DNA of 64,000 nt from Curtobacterium sp. MCLR17_036 (GTDB lineage Bacteria > Actinomycetota > Actinomycetes > Actinomycetales > Microbacteriaceae): contig NZ_CP126269.1 in assembly GCF_003234445.2 (NCBI RefSeq), positions 2,852,001 through 2,916,000 of the forward strand. Direction: 5' to 3'. Position 1 is the first letter of the stretch; every line of letters begins with the position of its first letter. Shown here piece by piece: positions 25,938 to 34,179 of this stretch. Made by a program: the position numbers and the translations under genes. The notes below the pieces were generated by a model. It saw only the letters and a program-made list of their open reading frames with translations. It did no database searches and had not been told where the DNA came from.

Positions 25938-26644
25938 CGTCGACCGTCCGCTCGCAGGTGACCCGTCCGGTGACCCGGCAGGGTCGTCCGCCGCGGTGCG
26001 GGGTCGGTCGCGGGCGTGGGGAGGGACGGCATGACGACGGGCCTGGCCTTGGCGGGCGTCGGCGCCGGCGCTCCGGGCGCGGTGGCCGCCGTGGACGGGA
26101 CGGTCGCCGGCGGCACCGCCACCGTGGCCGGAGCCGCGTCGGCCAGCTCGGTGCTGTAGTCGTCCTCGAACACCTCGAACACCTCGTCTCGACGGCCCCT
26201 CGTCCAGCGTGCGGCCGGGACGACGGTCGTCCATCCCGCTCCTGTCGGGAAGCACCCGACGCTGGTGTTCGCGGCGACGGCCGACGTGCTGACCGTCGCT
26301 CCACCCGCGACGTGGCGGACGGACACCGCGCCCGGGTCGACCCCGATCTGCACGAGACCGCTCGCGGGCAACGACGCACCGACCGAACGGGCCAGGTCGG
26401 TCCCGAAGAACACCCGGTCGTCCTGTCGGCGGAGTGTCCGTCCGCTCACGTGCGCGATCGCCCCGTGGGCGAGGCCCCGGTCCGATCCGGCGAGCAGGTG
26501 CAGGTCCGCCGTGCCGCCCTCGAACAGCACGTGCAGGCGGATGCGGTCCCACGGTGACGGGTTCGCAGCCGATGCGAACGGGGCGACGTGGGCGAGGGCG
26601 GTCCGGAGGTCGTCGACCTCGACCTCGAGCAGCCAGGTCGTCAC
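25934..26644 (-). CDS. Unknown 236-residue protein, possible clamp-like fold, Pro/Ala-rich tail
   Basis: I do not recognise a named family. Residues 1-150 have a pattern of short strands (LLEVEVDDLRTALAHVAPF, LHLLAGSDRGLAHGAI, SGLVQIGVDPGAVSVRHVA) loosely like a domain of the DNA sliding clamp DnaN; this is a fold guess only. Residues from about 175 are rich in Pro, Ala and Thr and likely disordered. The gene overlaps both neighbours by 4 bases (GTGA at each end), so its product is probably made in fixed proportion to the NERD protein and the AAA+ protein. A resemblance to the N-terminal region of the AAA+ protein suggests the two may pair. Confidence 0.6.
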   Translation of the reverse strand: MTTWLLEVEVDDLRTALAHVAPFASAANPSPWDRIRLHVLFEGGTADLHLLAGSDRGLAHGAIAHVSGRTLRRQDDRVFFGTDLARSVGASLPASGLVQIGVDPGAVSVRHVAGGATVSTSAVAANTSVGCFPTGAGWTTVVPAARWTRGRRDEVFEVFEDDYSTELADAAPATVAVPPATVPSTAATAPGAPAPTPAKARPVVMPSLPTPATDPAPRRTTLPGHRTGHLRADGRR

Positions 26645-28044
26645 GCCGCTCCGCACGCCACGCAGAAGCCGATGTCCGCGGTGACGGTCGCGCCGCACGA
26701 GGAGCAGGGACGCGACCCGTCGTCCTCGGCCGTGCTCGGCTCCGTCGCCGGCTGCGTGGCCGTGGCACGGGCGGTCGCGACCGCCCGTGCCGGTGTGGCC
26801 GTGGCCGTCGGGAGGCGGCGCTCACCGAGGGTCGGCGCGGAGCCGCTCTCGTCCTTGAGCAGCGCCGACAGGATCGGGACGAGGAGCTCCGCGTTCTCGT
26901 CCGAGGGGACGAAGTCCGGCTCGTCCTCGAGCCAGCGCAGGAGGTCCGGCAGCCCCGCCGCCGGGACGTCCCCCGGCCACGAGACGTCCTGGACCCGGCC
27001 GAGACCGTTGTCCCGTGGCATCATCACGACGACCGGCTTCAACGCCGTCCGGATGCCGAGGTTCCGCATCTTGCGGTCGAACCGCTCACGGGCGAGCTTC
27101 ATGTTCCCCGACATCTTGCGCGGGTGTCCGACCGCCCCCTCGGTCTGCAGGTCGATCGCGATGAGCGTCGGTACCGAGGACCGGCCCTGCGCGTCCTCGC
27201 GCTCGACGGTCCACCGGACGCCGCCCTGGTCGTAGTTCTTCACGTCGACGAGCCAGATCGAGGACCCGGTGACCACGACGCAGTCGATGTCCGTCTGGAG
27301 CTGCTTGCTCGCTCCGACACCCTCGTCCGGCATGTGCACGGACCAGAACGTGGCGAAGCGTCCGAGCAGCCCGCGCTGCTCGAGGACCCTGGCGAAGTTG
27401 ACCTCGCCCTCCCTGCCGCGCTCGATCGCGCGCTCGTCGAACCCCGATCCGCCGAGACCGGCACCGGGGTCTCCGTACATCCACGGGTTCGGTCCGATCT
27501 CGACGTCCACCAGCTCACTCGGTTCGTACCCGGTGCGCTCGCCGTCCCCCGACGGCCGCGCCGCCCACTTCCGGTCGCGCTCCACGCGGGCGACGTGGTC
27601 GAGCTCGCGTTCGCGGTTGGACCGGATCCGTTGCTCCTCGGCGGCGCGCACGAGGTCGGCCGCGTCCACCGCTGCGCCGGTACGGATGCTCGACGCGAGG
27701 GCAGGGCGGGCGATGGTCGCGGCGACGACCGCGAGCGACCACAGCAGGTGCACCGGGAGCACGTGGCCGGCAACCGGTGCCGACGACGCTGTGACGATGC
27801 CACCCAGCACCGCGGTCGCGAGCGCTGCGATCGACACGATGGTGCCGAGCACACCCGACCGGGGACGGAAGTAGTCCCGCGCCACCCGACCCGCGAGCGC
27901 CAGGCCGACGATCACGGCGAACCACGCGGGCGAGGTCAGACCGCCGACCAGCCAGCTCAGACCGTTCAGGATGGTCAGCACCGCGACCAGGACGTCCGCG
28001 GTGCGCGCGTACCTCCGCCGCCGGGTCTCCAACGGACCGCTCAT
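26641..28044 (-). CDS. Membrane-anchored NERD nuclease-like protein with zinc ribbon
   Basis: This 467-residue protein has about four membrane helices in its first 115 residues, a charged linker (130-200) and a NERD domain from about 205 to 330. The NERD core resembles PD-(D/E)xK nucleases: ERGREGEVNF (Glu213), QTDIDCVVV (Asp252/254) and WLVDVKNY (Asp267, Lys269), so the putative catalytic residues are present. The C-terminus has a double CxxC zinc ribbon (CSSC and CVAC within the last 25 residues) after an Ala/Thr-rich linker. It probably acts at the cytoplasmic face of the membrane. ATG at 28044 gives a basic N-terminus before the first helix. Its stop overlaps the next gene. Confidence 0.8.
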   Translation of the reverse strand: MSGPLETRRRRYARTADVLVAVLTILNGLSWLVGGLTSPAWFAVIVGLALAGRVARDYFRPRSGVLGTIVSIAALATAVLGGIVTASSAPVAGHVLPVHLLWSLAVVAATIARPALASSIRTGAAVDAADLVRAAEEQRIRSNRERELDHVARVERDRKWAARPSGDGERTGYEPSELVDVEIGPNPWMYGDPGAGLGGSGFDERAIERGREGEVNFARVLEQRGLLGRFATFWSVHMPDEGVGASKQLQTDIDCVVVTGSSIWLVDVKNYDQGGVRWTVEREDAQGRSSVPTLIAIDLQTEGAVGHPRKMSGNMKLARERFDRKMRNLGIRTALKPVVVMMPRDNGLGRVQDVSWPGDVPAAGLPDLLRWLEDEPDFVPSDENAELLVPILSALLKDESGSAPTLGERRLPTATATPARAVATARATATQPATEPSTAEDDGSRPCSSCGATVTADIGFCVACGAA

Positions 28045-28070
28045 CTTCGTTCCTCTCGTCGAGCGCACGG

Positions 28071-28247
28071 TCAGCTCCGCCCCGCCACGGTCCAGAGGAC
28101 GGCGGAGAGCCCGAGCAGGCCGAAGCCGATCCCGAAGCGTGCCGGCCGTCGTGCCCGGAACCGCCGCGGCGTGAAGAGCGCGACGAAGAGCACGATGCCG
28201 CCGACGAGCGCGACCACCGAGGCCGTCGTGGAGAGGAGCTGGTTCAC
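28071..28247 (-). CDS. Small two-helix membrane protein
   Basis: This 58-residue protein has two hydrophobic helices (about residues 8-25 and 38-55) joined by a strongly basic loop (PRRFRARRPAR). No family is recognisable. It begins with GTG at 28247, lies 26 bases upstream of the NERD gene on the same strand, and is preceded by three 9-base iterons, so it is probably the first gene of the four-gene run ending with the AAA+ gene. Small membrane proteins in such positions often anchor or gate a partner, but no role can be assigned. Confidence 0.6.
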   Translation of the reverse strand: MNQLLSTTASVVALVGGIVLFVALFTPRRFRARRPARFGIGFGLLGLSAVLWTVAGRS

Positions 28248-28272
28248 ATCGCCGACCGTAGGTGTGCGGACG

Positions 28273-28305
28273 TGTCCGGACGGGTGTCCGGACCGCTCTC
28301 CGGAC
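28273..28305. promoter_or_regulatory. Three TGTCCGGAC-type iterons with 12-base period
   Basis: TGTCCGGAC occurs at 28273 and 28285, and TCTCCGGAC at 28297, spaced exactly 12 bases. They lie 26-58 bases upstream of the small membrane gene start on its strand. Each contains the self-complementary TCCGGA. A site for a DNA-binding regulator, perhaps the neighbouring HTH protein, is the simplest reading. Confidence 0.55.
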
Positions 28306-28328
28306 AACCCCGGACAGCGGTCGACCGG

Positions 28329-29384
28329 TCAGTCGGTGAGGGGCGCCCCGGTCGAGGTCGCCGACCGCCGCTCGAGCAGCACGAGGAGCCCGAACGCCGC
28401 GAAGGTGGTCAGGACCTTGTCGACGACGGACGCCCCGAGGTTCGCCAGGGCGACCGCCGCCCACGGTCCGTCCCCGGCCGCCGACAACACGTCGATGTAC
28501 GCCTGGGTGCCGTGCGTCACGGTGGCCTGGTACGCGAGCACCGTCACCGGAGTCGCCACGGCGGTGCACCCGACGGCCACCACGAGGCCGAGCACGAGCA
28601 GCCGCCACGGCGACCGCTGCAGGCTCCACTGCCGGACGCCCACTCCCCAGAGCACCCCGGCCACGGCGCCGACGAGCGCGAACCAGAACGAGGTGGGCCC
28701 GTGCGCGAGCTGGTTGAGGAGCACCGCTCCGGCACCGACCCCGGCACCGATCCACGGGCCGAGTCGGAGGGCGACGACGGCGGTGCCGATCGTGTCGAGC
28801 CAGATCGGCAGGTGGAACTGTCCCGAGACGCTGGCACCGAAGAGGTCGATTCCGACGGCAGCGGCGACGAGCAGCGCGAGGGAACCGGCGTCGGGACGGT
28901 GACCGGCCCCGGTCGGCCACCAGCGGCGGACCGACGCGACCGCCGTGGGGACCGAGCCGGTCCGCGGAGCCGCCCCGGGCCTCCCGATCGGCCGCTCGTC
29001 GGTCTCCGGACGGGCGGCCGGAGCCGAACCGACCGTGGGTCCGGCGGTCCACGTCGCCGGAGCCGCCCCGTCTGCCGCGACCACCGGCGAGCGCGCCGCG
29101 CGCTCCCACGCCTCGACGTCACCGTCCGCGACGCCGAGGACACGGACGACCTCACCGACGAGCACGGCGTTCAGCCGGGTGCGTCCCGGGCGGAAGACGT
29201 CGTAGACCGTGGACCGCGCGATCCGCGCTGCCCCCTCCTGCGTACCGGCGGCGAGCCGGCGAGCGGTGATCCGTGCGGCGATGTCGCCGTACGAGGGATC
29301 GCCGGCGGTGTGTCGCAACCGCTGCAGGCGGTCTGCGAACGCCTCCGTGGTCGCCGGTCCGACCTGCTGTTCCCGCGTGCTCAC
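28329..29384 (-). CDS. XRE-like HTH fused to an ECF S-component-like membrane domain
   Basis: This 351-residue protein has a divergent helix-turn-helix at about residues 31-84 (SYGDIAARITARRL and GAARIARSTVYDVFRPGR), a Pro/Ala-rich linker (100-165) and a membrane domain (165-345) with about six helices. The membrane part resembles ECF transporter S-components: LPIWLDTIGTAVVALRLGPW and GAVLLNQLAHGPTSFWFALVGAVAG are characteristic. There is no ECF ATPase or T-component nearby. The fusion suggests a membrane-bound transcription regulator that senses a small molecule, or one tied to membrane state. GTG at 29384 is selected because TATGTT (29427-29422) and a palindrome precede it. Confidence 0.7.
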   Translation of the reverse strand: MSTREQQVGPATTEAFADRLQRLRHTAGDPSYGDIAARITARRLAAGTQEGAARIARSTVYDVFRPGRTRLNAVLVGEVVRVLGVADGDVEAWERAARSPVVAADGAAPATWTAGPTVGSAPAARPETDERPIGRPGAAPRTGSVPTAVASVRRWWPTGAGHRPDAGSLALLVAAAVGIDLFGASVSGQFHLPIWLDTIGTAVVALRLGPWIGAGVGAGAVLLNQLAHGPTSFWFALVGAVAGVLWGVGVRQWSLQRSPWRLLVLGLVVAVGCTAVATPVTVLAYQATVTHGTQAYIDVLSAAGDGPWAAVALANLGASVVDKVLTTFAAFGLLVLLERRSATSTGAPLTD

Positions 29385-29396
29385 GTACTGACTCTC

Positions 29397-29412
29397 CCCC
29401 GGTGATCCGGGG
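29397..29412. promoter_or_regulatory. Palindrome upstream of the HTH-membrane gene
   Basis: CCCCGG-TGAT-CCGGGG is a perfect inverted repeat 13-28 bases before the GTG start and about 10 bases after a TATGTT -10 candidate on the minus strand. It could be an autoregulatory site or an mRNA leader hairpin. Confidence 0.45.
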
Positions 29413-29563
29413 AACCAACATACCGAGGCGGACTCGGTCCGGCTGGCACCCGAAGGGGGGACCACGACGGTGCTCGACGCCGTCGGGTTCGTCGGGGCCC
29501 GACCGTTGCGCCGTGTGTCCGTTCCCCTCGCAGCCGTCAGGGGTCGGAGTTATGGTGTGCGGC

Positions 29564-30430
29564 ATGGCCCCCGTCCTGACCTCGCCGCTCGTGTCGACGC
29601 AGTGGCTCGCAGACCACCTCGGTGCTGACGAGCTCATCGTGCTCGACGCCTCGGTGCACACGGACGGTGCCGGGCGTGGGACGACCTGGCACAGCGCGCG
29701 GGACGCCCACGAGCAGCGTGGCCACGTACCGGGAGCGCGGTACGCCGACCTCATCCGGGCGTTCTCGACGCCGGACGCCGACCTCCCCTTCACCCGACCC
29801 GACGCCGACCGGTTCGAGGCCGCGGCCGCAGCCCTCGGCGTGACCGACACCGCCACCGTCGTGGTCTACGACGACGGGAGCGGTGAGTGGTCCGCACGGC
29901 TCTGGTGGATCTTCCGCTCGTTCGGCTTCGACGCCGTCGCGGTCCTCGACGGCGGGTTCGCCAAGTGGCGTGACGAGGGGCGTCCGGTGCGGGTCGGTGC
30001 CCTCCACGCCTCCCCGGAGGACTCCGCCCTGCCGCACCGCGCGTTCCTGGCGGGCCAGGAGCGTCCGCTCTGGGCAGACCGCGACCGGGTCCTGCGGGCC
30101 GTGTCCGGCGACGAGCCCGCGTCACTGGTCCTGGCGGCGCCCGCGTCGGCGCTCGGCGACGACCACCCGCCGCTCGTGCCGGGCAGCACCTCGGTGGCGG
30201 CGGACTCGCTGCTCGACCCGGACACCGGCACGTACCTGCGCGGGTCCGCCCTGGCGCGAGCGTTCGCCGACGTGATCGGCGACGACGAGATCGTCACCTA
30301 CTGCGGGGTCGGCAGCGCCGCGTGCGTCGACGCGCTCGCGCTGACGGTGCTGGGGCACGACCGGGTGCGGGTGTACGACGGGTCGCTGGCCGACTGGTGG
30401 CGGCACGAGCCCGAGGCGCTCGCGTCCTGA
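29564..30430 (+). CDS. Thiosulfate/3-mercaptopyruvate sulfurtransferase (tandem rhodanese)
   Basis: This 288-residue protein has two rhodanese domains. The N-terminal one (about 1-135) has the structural HVPGARYADLI and WWIFRSFGFDAVAVLDGGFAKW; the C-terminal one carries the active-site cysteine in TYCGVGSAACVDALAL (about residue 247). It transfers sulfane sulfur from thiosulfate or mercaptopyruvate to a thiophile such as cyanide. The loop CGVGSA is closer to the mercaptopyruvate type, but substrate choice is uncertain. TATGGT ends 7 bases before the ATG at 29564, suggesting a leaderless mRNA. An in-frame ATG at 29552 lies within that box. Confidence 0.88.
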   Translation: MAPVLTSPLVSTQWLADHLGADELIVLDASVHTDGAGRGTTWHSARDAHEQRGHVPGARYADLIRAFSTPDADLPFTRPDADRFEAAAAALGVTDTATVVVYDDGSGEWSARLWWIFRSFGFDAVAVLDGGFAKWRDEGRPVRVGALHASPEDSALPHRAFLAGQERPLWADRDRVLRAVSGDEPASLVLAAPASALGDDHPPLVPGSTSVAADSLLDPDTGTYLRGSALARAFADVIGDDEIVTYCGVGSAACVDALALTVLGHDRVRVYDGSLADWWRHEPEALAS

Positions 30431-30622
30431 CCCGGCGGCGAGCGGGCCGACCGGGCCGGCGGCCGACCGGGCCGACCGACCGACCCGGCAGCCGACCGGG
30501 CCGACGGCGGCCCCGTCCGAGCGACTACCCGGCCGACCCGGCCGACCGCTGCCCGGCGCCCGACGAGACCGCCCCGGCAGACCCGGCACGTGCGACCGCC
30601 CCGGCACGGCTAGCGTGGGCAC

Positions 30623-31690
30623 ATGAGCAGCAGACGCGCGGTCGTCCTCGGCGGTACCGGCGGGATCGGTTCGGCCGTCGCGCGTGAGCTCCTCGACGTC
30701 TCCGGCCGCGGCGGTGACGACTGGCAGGTCGACGTCCTCGCCCGACGCGGTGGCCCCGCCGCCGACGCCCTGACCGCACGCGGCGTGACCTTCACCGCGG
30801 GCGACCGGCGCGACACGAGCACCCTGCGCGACCTGCTGCGCCCGGGAGCGGACCTGGTGGTCGACACGGTCGGCCTGACCCGTGACGACGCCGTGCAGCT
30901 CCTGCCGTTCCTCGACGACGTCGGGTCCTCGGTGTTCGTCTCGTCGCGCTCCGTCTACGTCGACGAGCAGGGCCGGCACGCGAACTCCCTCGACAAGCCG
31001 GTGTTCGGCGGGGCCGTCACCGAGCTCCAGCCCACGGTGACCGCGGGTGACGGCGACCCGACGAGTCGTGACGGCTACGGTGCGGCGAAGGTCGCCGCGG
31101 AGCAGGTCCTGCTCGACCACGGCGCCCCGGTGACGGTGCTGCGTCCGTCGAAGGTGTACGGCGTGGGCATCGGCCGACCGCGGGAGTGGTTCGTCGTCCG
31201 CCGGGTCCTCGACGGCCGCGAGCGCGTCCTGCTCGCCGACGCCGGCCGCAGCGTCGACCACACGACCGCCGCGAGCGGCATCGGCTCGCTCGTCCGCCTG
31301 GTCGCCGACGCGCCGGACCGCCGCATCCTCAACGTGGCGGACGACACCGCCCCGAACGCGCTCGAGATCGTCCGGACGATCGCCGCACACCTGGACCACC
31401 GGTTCGACGAGGTCCTGCTCGACCAGGACGCGCCGGCGTTCGTCGGCACCACGCCGTGGTCGTCGCCGTCGCCGTTCGTCCTGGACACCACCGCCGCCCG
31501 GGCCACGGGGTGGCAGCCGCCGACGTTCGCGTCCGCCGTCCTGCCGGAGCTCGACTGGCTCGTCGAGACCGCCCACGCGGTCCCGGCGGGCAGCGACGTG
31601 CCGTGGGCCGCCGACCCGTTCTGGGACCGCATGTTCGACTACGGCCCCGAGGACGCCGCGCTCGCACTGCTCTCCCTCGGCCTGGGCTGA
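30623..31690 (+). CDS. NAD-dependent epimerase/reductase-like protein
   Basis: This 355-residue extended-SDR-like protein starts with the nucleotide-binding loop VVLGGTGGIGSAVA (residues 7-20). It has FVSSRSVYVDEQG in the position of the catalytic region and DGYGAAKVAAEQVLL with the YxxxK pair, then TVLRPSKVYG. Substrate is unknown. TAGCGT lies 6 bases before the ATG, consistent with a leaderless message. The P-loop gene starts 2 bases after its stop, so the two form an operon. The 192 bases before it are low-complexity repeats of GACCGGGCCG and contain no gene. Confidence 0.8.
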   Translation: MSSRRAVVLGGTGGIGSAVARELLDVSGRGGDDWQVDVLARRGGPAADALTARGVTFTAGDRRDTSTLRDLLRPGADLVVDTVGLTRDDAVQLLPFLDDVGSSVFVSSRSVYVDEQGRHANSLDKPVFGGAVTELQPTVTAGDGDPTSRDGYGAAKVAAEQVLLDHGAPVTVLRPSKVYGVGIGRPREWFVVRRVLDGRERVLLADAGRSVDHTTAASGIGSLVRLVADAPDRRILNVADDTAPNALEIVRTIAAHLDHRFDEVLLDQDAPAFVGTTPWSSPSPFVLDTTAARATGWQPPTFASAVLPELDWLVETAHAVPAGSDVPWAADPFWDRMFDYGPEDAALALLSLGLG

Positions 31691-31692
31691 CC

Positions 31693-32238
31693 GTGGCCGA
31701 CGTCGCGCCCGGCCGCCCCGAGGTCCTGTTCATCGGCGGGCGCTCGGGTGTCGGCAAGTCGGCGGCGGCCGAGGCCCTGCACGACCTGCTCGTCGGCGCC
31801 GACGTGCACCACGCGGTGATCGAGGGCGACGTCCTCGACCTCGCCCACCCGGCGCCGCACGTCGCACACCCCGAGGTCCGCCTCGCCGAGCGGAACCTCG
31901 CCCTGCTCTGGTCGGCGTACCGGGACCTCGGGCACCACCGGTTGGTGTTCACGAACACGGTGTCCGTGCTCGAACAGGACCGGCTGGCCGCCGCCGTCGG
32001 CGACGACCCCGTGGTCACCGCCGTCCTGCTCCGGGCAGGTGACGACGTCGCCGCCGAGCGGCTGGGCCGTCGGTCCGGCGGCGTGGTCCCGTCGGCGCAG
32101 CTCGCGCACAGCACGCGGACGGCCAGGAGGCTCGACACGGCCACCCCGGACGCCGTCACCCGGGTGGACACGGACGGCCGGACGCCCGAGCAGGTCGCGC
32201 GGCACCTCGCGTCGCTCACGGGGTGGCTACCCGCCTGA
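31693..32238 (+). CDS. P-loop kinase-like protein
   Basis: This 181-residue protein has a Walker A motif, IGGRSGVGKSAAA, near residue 15 and the pattern of small nucleotide or sugar kinases (IEGDVLDLAHPAP, a substrate-binding Asp, LVFTNT for the third strand, VLLRAGDDVAAERLGRR lid region). I cannot name a substrate. GTG at 31693 follows the epimerase stop by 2 bases. Coupling with an epimerase-like protein suggests a joint role in a sugar or nucleotide-sugar step, which is inference only. Confidence 0.72.
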   Translation: MADVAPGRPEVLFIGGRSGVGKSAAAEALHDLLVGADVHHAVIEGDVLDLAHPAPHVAHPEVRLAERNLALLWSAYRDLGHHRLVFTNTVSVLEQDRLAAAVGDDPVVTAVLLRAGDDVAAERLGRRSGGVVPSAQLAHSTRTARRLDTATPDAVTRVDTDGRTPEQVARHLASLTGWLPA

Positions 32239-32328
32239 TCCCCGCTGGTCCCTGTGGACGGGCGGCAACCGTCCACAGATCCTCCGAGACGGCGACCCAC
32301 CCAGTCGGGACGGGGCACGCTGGGAGCC

Positions 32329-34161
32329 ATGAACGACAACCGACTCGGCACCTCGGTCAGCCCGTACCTGCGGATGCACGCCGACAACCCGGTGGACTGG
32401 CGCGAGTGGGGGCCGGACGCCTTCGCCGAGGCCCGCCGCCGCGACGTCCCCGTCCTGGTCTCCGTCGGGTACGCCACCTGCCACTGGTGCCACGTCATGG
32501 CTCGCGAGAGCTTCGCCGACCCCGAGGTCGGCGAGCTGCTCCGCCGCGACTTCGTCGCCGTCAAGGTCGACCGGCAGGAGAACCCCGACGTCGACGCCAG
32601 CCTGATGGCCGCGGCGAGCGCGTTCACCCAGCAACTCGGGTGGCCGCTGACCACGTTCCTGACGCCCGACGGGCACGTGTTCTTCGCCGGCACCTACTAC
32701 CCGCCCACCCCCGTCGGCCAGGTCCCGGCGTTCCGGCAGATCCTGGCGGCGGTGCTCGACGCGTGGACGGAGCGCCGGCACGAGGTCGACGCGAACGCGG
32801 CGGCGATCGCGACCGCGATCCGGCAGGGAGCCGAGTCGGACGCAGCCGCCCTGGTCGGCGACGGACCCACCGGGGGCGACCCGCGCCTCCCGTCCGTCGA
32901 CCGGGTCCGCGCCGTCACCGGCCAGCTCCTGCGTTCCGAGGACACCACGTACGGCGGTTTCGGCGGCGCGCCGAAGTTCCCCGGGGCACCGCTGCTCGAG
33001 TTCCTCGGCGACGCGGCAGCCGACGGCGACGCCCAGGCCGCCGGGCTGCTCGACCGGTCGCTGGCGGCGATCCGCGGTTCCGAGCTCACCGACGCCGACG
33101 GCGGTGTCTTCCGGTACGCGACCCGGCGTGACTGGAGCGTGCCGCACTACGAGCGGATGCTGTACGACAACGCGGGGCTGCTCGCGGTCGCCGGTGCCGA
33201 GCAGGCCCGGGGCATCGCGGACTTCCTCCGCGACACGCTGCGCCGCGAGGACGGGGCGTTCGTCGCGGCGCAGGACAGCGAGTCGACGATCGACGGACGG
33301 CGGGTCGAGGGCGAGTGGTACCGACGTCCGCTCGCCGAACGCGCGCTGCTCGATCCCCCACCCCTCGACGACCAGGTCCTGACCGGGTGGAACGGCCTGG
33401 CGATCCGGGGGCTCGCGATCGCCGGCGCCCGCCACGGCGACGACGAGATGGTCGACCTCGCCCGCGGTGCCGCCGACGCCGTCCTGCGGGCCCACGTCCG
33501 CGACGGCCACGTCGTCGTCCGGTCGAGCACCTCGCGGGGGGCGTCGGTCGCGCCGCCGACCGTCGAGGACGTCGGGCTCCTGGCCGAGGGGCTGCTCGAA
33601 CTCGCCCTCGTCACCGGGGACGCCGGACTCGCCGTCGCGGCGAGGTCACTGGTGGACGACGGCGTCGCGGGGCGCTTCGACGTGGACCCCGTCCTGGCGG
33701 CCGCGGGCACCGCGACCGGCGAGCAGCCGCAGACCGCGGTGCGGTCCGGCACGGTGGCGTTGGCCGCCGCTGCGGCGACCCTCGCGGCACTGACCGGCGA
33801 CGACGGGTACCGCGTCGCCGCGACCCGTCTCGTCGCCGACCGTGCCGTGACCGGGACCGAACGGCCACTCGGCCACGCCGATGCCCTCGGCGTCGCCCTC
33901 GCGCTGCAGCGGCCGTCGCGCGAGGTCGTCGTCGTCGCGTCCGACCCGCACGACCCGCTGCGCGACGCCGTCCGGGGCGCTCTCCGGCCGGGGACCGTCG
34001 TCGCACGGGTGACCCCGGAGCAGGCGAGCGACTGGTCGGCGGCGGGCTTCGCACTGTTCGACGAGCGGGCGTCGCTCGACCCCGCGGCCTTCGTCTGCCA
34101 CGACCGCGTGTGCGCGCTGCCCGCCCGGTCGGTCACGGAACTCGCCGCGCAGACCGTGTGA
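32329..34161 (+). CDS. YyaL/DUF255 thioredoxin-domain protein
   Basis: This 610-residue protein has an N-terminal thioredoxin-like domain of the DUF255 type ([16 protein letters not shown], then [12 protein letters not shown] with Cys51-x-x-Cys54, [15 protein letters not shown] and [12 protein letters not shown]). The C-terminal two thirds resemble the alpha/alpha-barrel of N-acylglucosamine epimerase-like folds ([33 protein letters not shown]). Biochemical function is not known for the family. The gene is complete and conserved in length. CACGCT ends 7 bases before the ATG. Confidence 0.88.
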   Translation: MNDNRLGTSVSPYLRMHADNPVDWREWGPDAFAEARRRDVPVLVSVGYATCHWCHVMARESFADPEVGELLRRDFVAVKVDRQENPDVDASLMAAASAFTQQLGWPLTTFLTPDGHVFFAGTYYPPTPVGQVPAFRQILAAVLDAWTERRHEVDANAAAIATAIRQGAESDAAALVGDGPTGGDPRLPSVDRVRAVTGQLLRSEDTTYGGFGGAPKFPGAPLLEFLGDAAADGDAQAAGLLDRSLAAIRGSELTDADGGVFRYATRRDWSVPHYERMLYDNAGLLAVAGAEQARGIADFLRDTLRREDGAFVAAQDSESTIDGRRVEGEWYRRPLAERALLDPPPLDDQVLTGWNGLAIRGLAIAGARHGDDEMVDLARGAADAVLRAHVRDGHVVVRSSTSRGASVAPPTVEDVGLLAEGLLELALVTGDAGLAVAARSLVDDGVAGRFDVDPVLAAAGTATGEQPQTAVRSGTVALAAAAATLAALTGDDGYRVAATRLVADRAVTGTERPLGHADALGVALALQRPSREVVVVASDPHDPLRDAVRGALRPGTVVARVTPEQASDWSAAGFALFDERASLDPAAFVCHDRVCALPARSVTELAAQTV

Positions 34162-34179
34162 CGGTATCCTGGAATGCTC

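Noticed and set aside
28329..29384. A normal ECF transporter substrate-binding subunit
   Set aside because: It has an N-terminal HTH and linker, and there are no EcfA or EcfT genes in the window.
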